Source: Pseudomonadota bacterium (lineage in GTDB: Bacteria > Pseudomonadota > Alphaproteobacteria > Micropepsales > Micropepsaceae). Taken from it: a stretch of DNA of 6,952 nucleotides. Shown here piece after piece: positions 6,184-6,952 of the stretch (within the stretch, counting starts at the first letter, position 1; each line of letters begins with the position of its first letter). The position numbers and the translations under genes were made by a program. A model generated the notes under the pieces. That model was not told where the DNA came from and ran no database searches. It saw only the letters and a program-made list of their open reading frames with translations. Location of the stretch: positions 1 through 6,952 of the forward strand of contig JANYBR010000395.1 of the NCBI GenBank assembly GCA_025360685.1, written 5' to 3'.

Positions 6184-6952
6184 CGCGGCGACACTTGGCC
6201 GGCCTTGATGTCTGGGTCGTTCAGGTGCTCCGCCTTCCAGCGCATCGCCTCCCAGATTCGCGTGTGGCCCGAGGGATGATCGTAGAAGATAGTCTCTTCC
6301 CATGAGCCGGGATCGAGCTTGCGATAGTTGCTCAACTTCAAAACTGCAGTCGCGAACGCATCGGGCTTGCGCGCGGCGTTGATGCCGAACATATCGGCCT
6401 GGATTTCGGTGGTCCGTGTGATCGTATTGTTCACGGGTGTCGCCAGCAGCGCGAAGATCGTTGCCAACGCCGCCAGCACCGGCAGGCCAGCCGGATCGTC
6501 GATCGTTCGCACGTCCCAGTTTCCGCCGAAGAAATCGGTCAGCACGCCGAAGCCCCGGTTTACGAAGGCGAACGCCGCCAGGAACACGATCGCGTTCAGC
6601 AACAGCAGCCGGAAGGCATGATCGAGCACATAGTGCCCCATCTCATGGCCGAGCACCGCCAGCACTTCGTCATGCGTTCCCTTGTTGAGCAAGTTGTCGT
6701 TCAAGGCTACCCGCGTGGTACCGAGGAAGCCGGAAACGTTCGCCGAGATACGATCGGACTGGCGTGAGGCATTCACCAGGTAGACATTGTCGGCCGGAAT
6801 TCCATTGGCACGCGCCAGCGACAGGATGTCGGTCTTGAGTGGACTCGCCGGCAGCGACGAATAGGTATTGAACAGCGGCGCGATGAAGACCGGCGCAATC
6901 ACGATCAGAACAGCGGTGAAGGCGGTGGCGATGGCCGTGCCCCAGAGCCACC
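6180..6952 (-). CDS. M48-family membrane zinc metalloprotease, Ste24-like (N-terminus missing)
   Basis: This is an integral membrane zinc protease related to Ste24/CAAX prenyl protease 1 and HtpX, which cleave peptides or membrane proteins, often in quality control. The frame is open to the window edge, so the N-terminal membrane segments lie outside; 256 complete residues are visible. A hydrophobic stretch opens the visible part and runs into IAPVFIAPLFNTYSSLP, a Ste24-like junction. ASRQSDRISANVSGFLGT follows. The zinc motif HEMGH lies at 6633-6647, and the third ligand is the glutamate of EIQAD about 80 residues later. Two hydrophobic segments (about visible residues 115-130 and 156-173) sit between them, as in Ste24. 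DHPSGHTRI near the end matches the conserved arginine region. A GTG at 6902 was not taken as start because similarity continues upstream. The stop overlaps the next gene's ATG by four bases. The bacterial substrate is unknown; prenyl-protein processing should not be assumed. Confidence 0.9.
   Translation of the reverse strand, partial: WLWGTAIATAFTAVLIVIAPVFIAPLFNTYSSLPASPLKTDILSLARANGIPADNVYLVNASRQSDRISANVSGFLGTTRVALNDNLLNKGTHDEVLAVLGHEMGHYVLDHAFRLLLLNAIVFLAAFAFVNRGFGVLTDFFGGNWDVRTIDDPAGLPVLAALATIFALLATPVNNTITRTTEIQADMFGINAARKPDAFATAVLKLSNYRKLDPGSWEETIFYDHPSGHTRIWEAMRWKAEHLNDPDIKAGQVSPR

Noticed and set aside
6184..6303. A longer form of the PLP enzyme starting at 6303 on the minus strand.
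   Set aside because: The extra 40 residues lie in another frame of the protease gene and are unlike the family; the ATGA overlap at 6180-6183 gives a clean start.

Overview
The window looks like chromosomal DNA from an alphaproteobacterium. Three things suggest this: high GC (about 60-70% in hand-counted native stretches), a histidyl-tRNA synthetase of the alphaproteobacterial/eukaryote-like type, and a hisS-hisZ-hisG cluster. I cannot fix the order or genus. A palindromic repeat of a kind common in alphaproteobacterial intergenic DNA fits the same picture. I see no phage, transposase, CRISPR array, rRNA or tRNA gene.

Layout. Positions 1-1188 (+) hold the C-terminal part of a PQQ-dependent quinohemoprotein alcohol dehydrogenase, ending in a cytochrome c domain; its N-terminus lies outside the window. 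A 209-base gap (1189-1397) carries a palindromic repeat with 19-base perfect arms, a short tandem echo of one arm, and a weak promoter candidate. From 1398 to 5058 (+) runs a tight block hisS-hisZ-hisG, with a 2-base gap between the first two genes and a 1-base overlap between the last two. On the minus strand, read from the right edge, a truncated M48/Ste24-like membrane zinc protease (6180-6952) overlaps by 4 bases (ATGA) a class V PLP-dependent enzyme (5050-6183). That enzyme runs tail-to-tail into hisG with a 9-base overlap.

How the genes work together. HisG and HisZ form the ATP phosphoribosyltransferase that starts histidine biosynthesis. HisS loads histidine onto tRNA-His, so the block joins making and using the same amino acid. 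The PLP enzyme and the protease are probably translationally coupled, but I see no biochemical link between them. The dehydrogenase is a separate periplasmic function.

The most interesting signal is inside hisS. Roughly codons 174-334 drop to about 48% GC, against roughly 62-72% in the flanks. They also hold every ATA, TTA and AGA codon of the gene, while the reading frame stays intact. This looks like a mosaic gene in which the insertion domain and the histidine-binding motif came from a different donor. I found no convincing wholly new multi-gene system.
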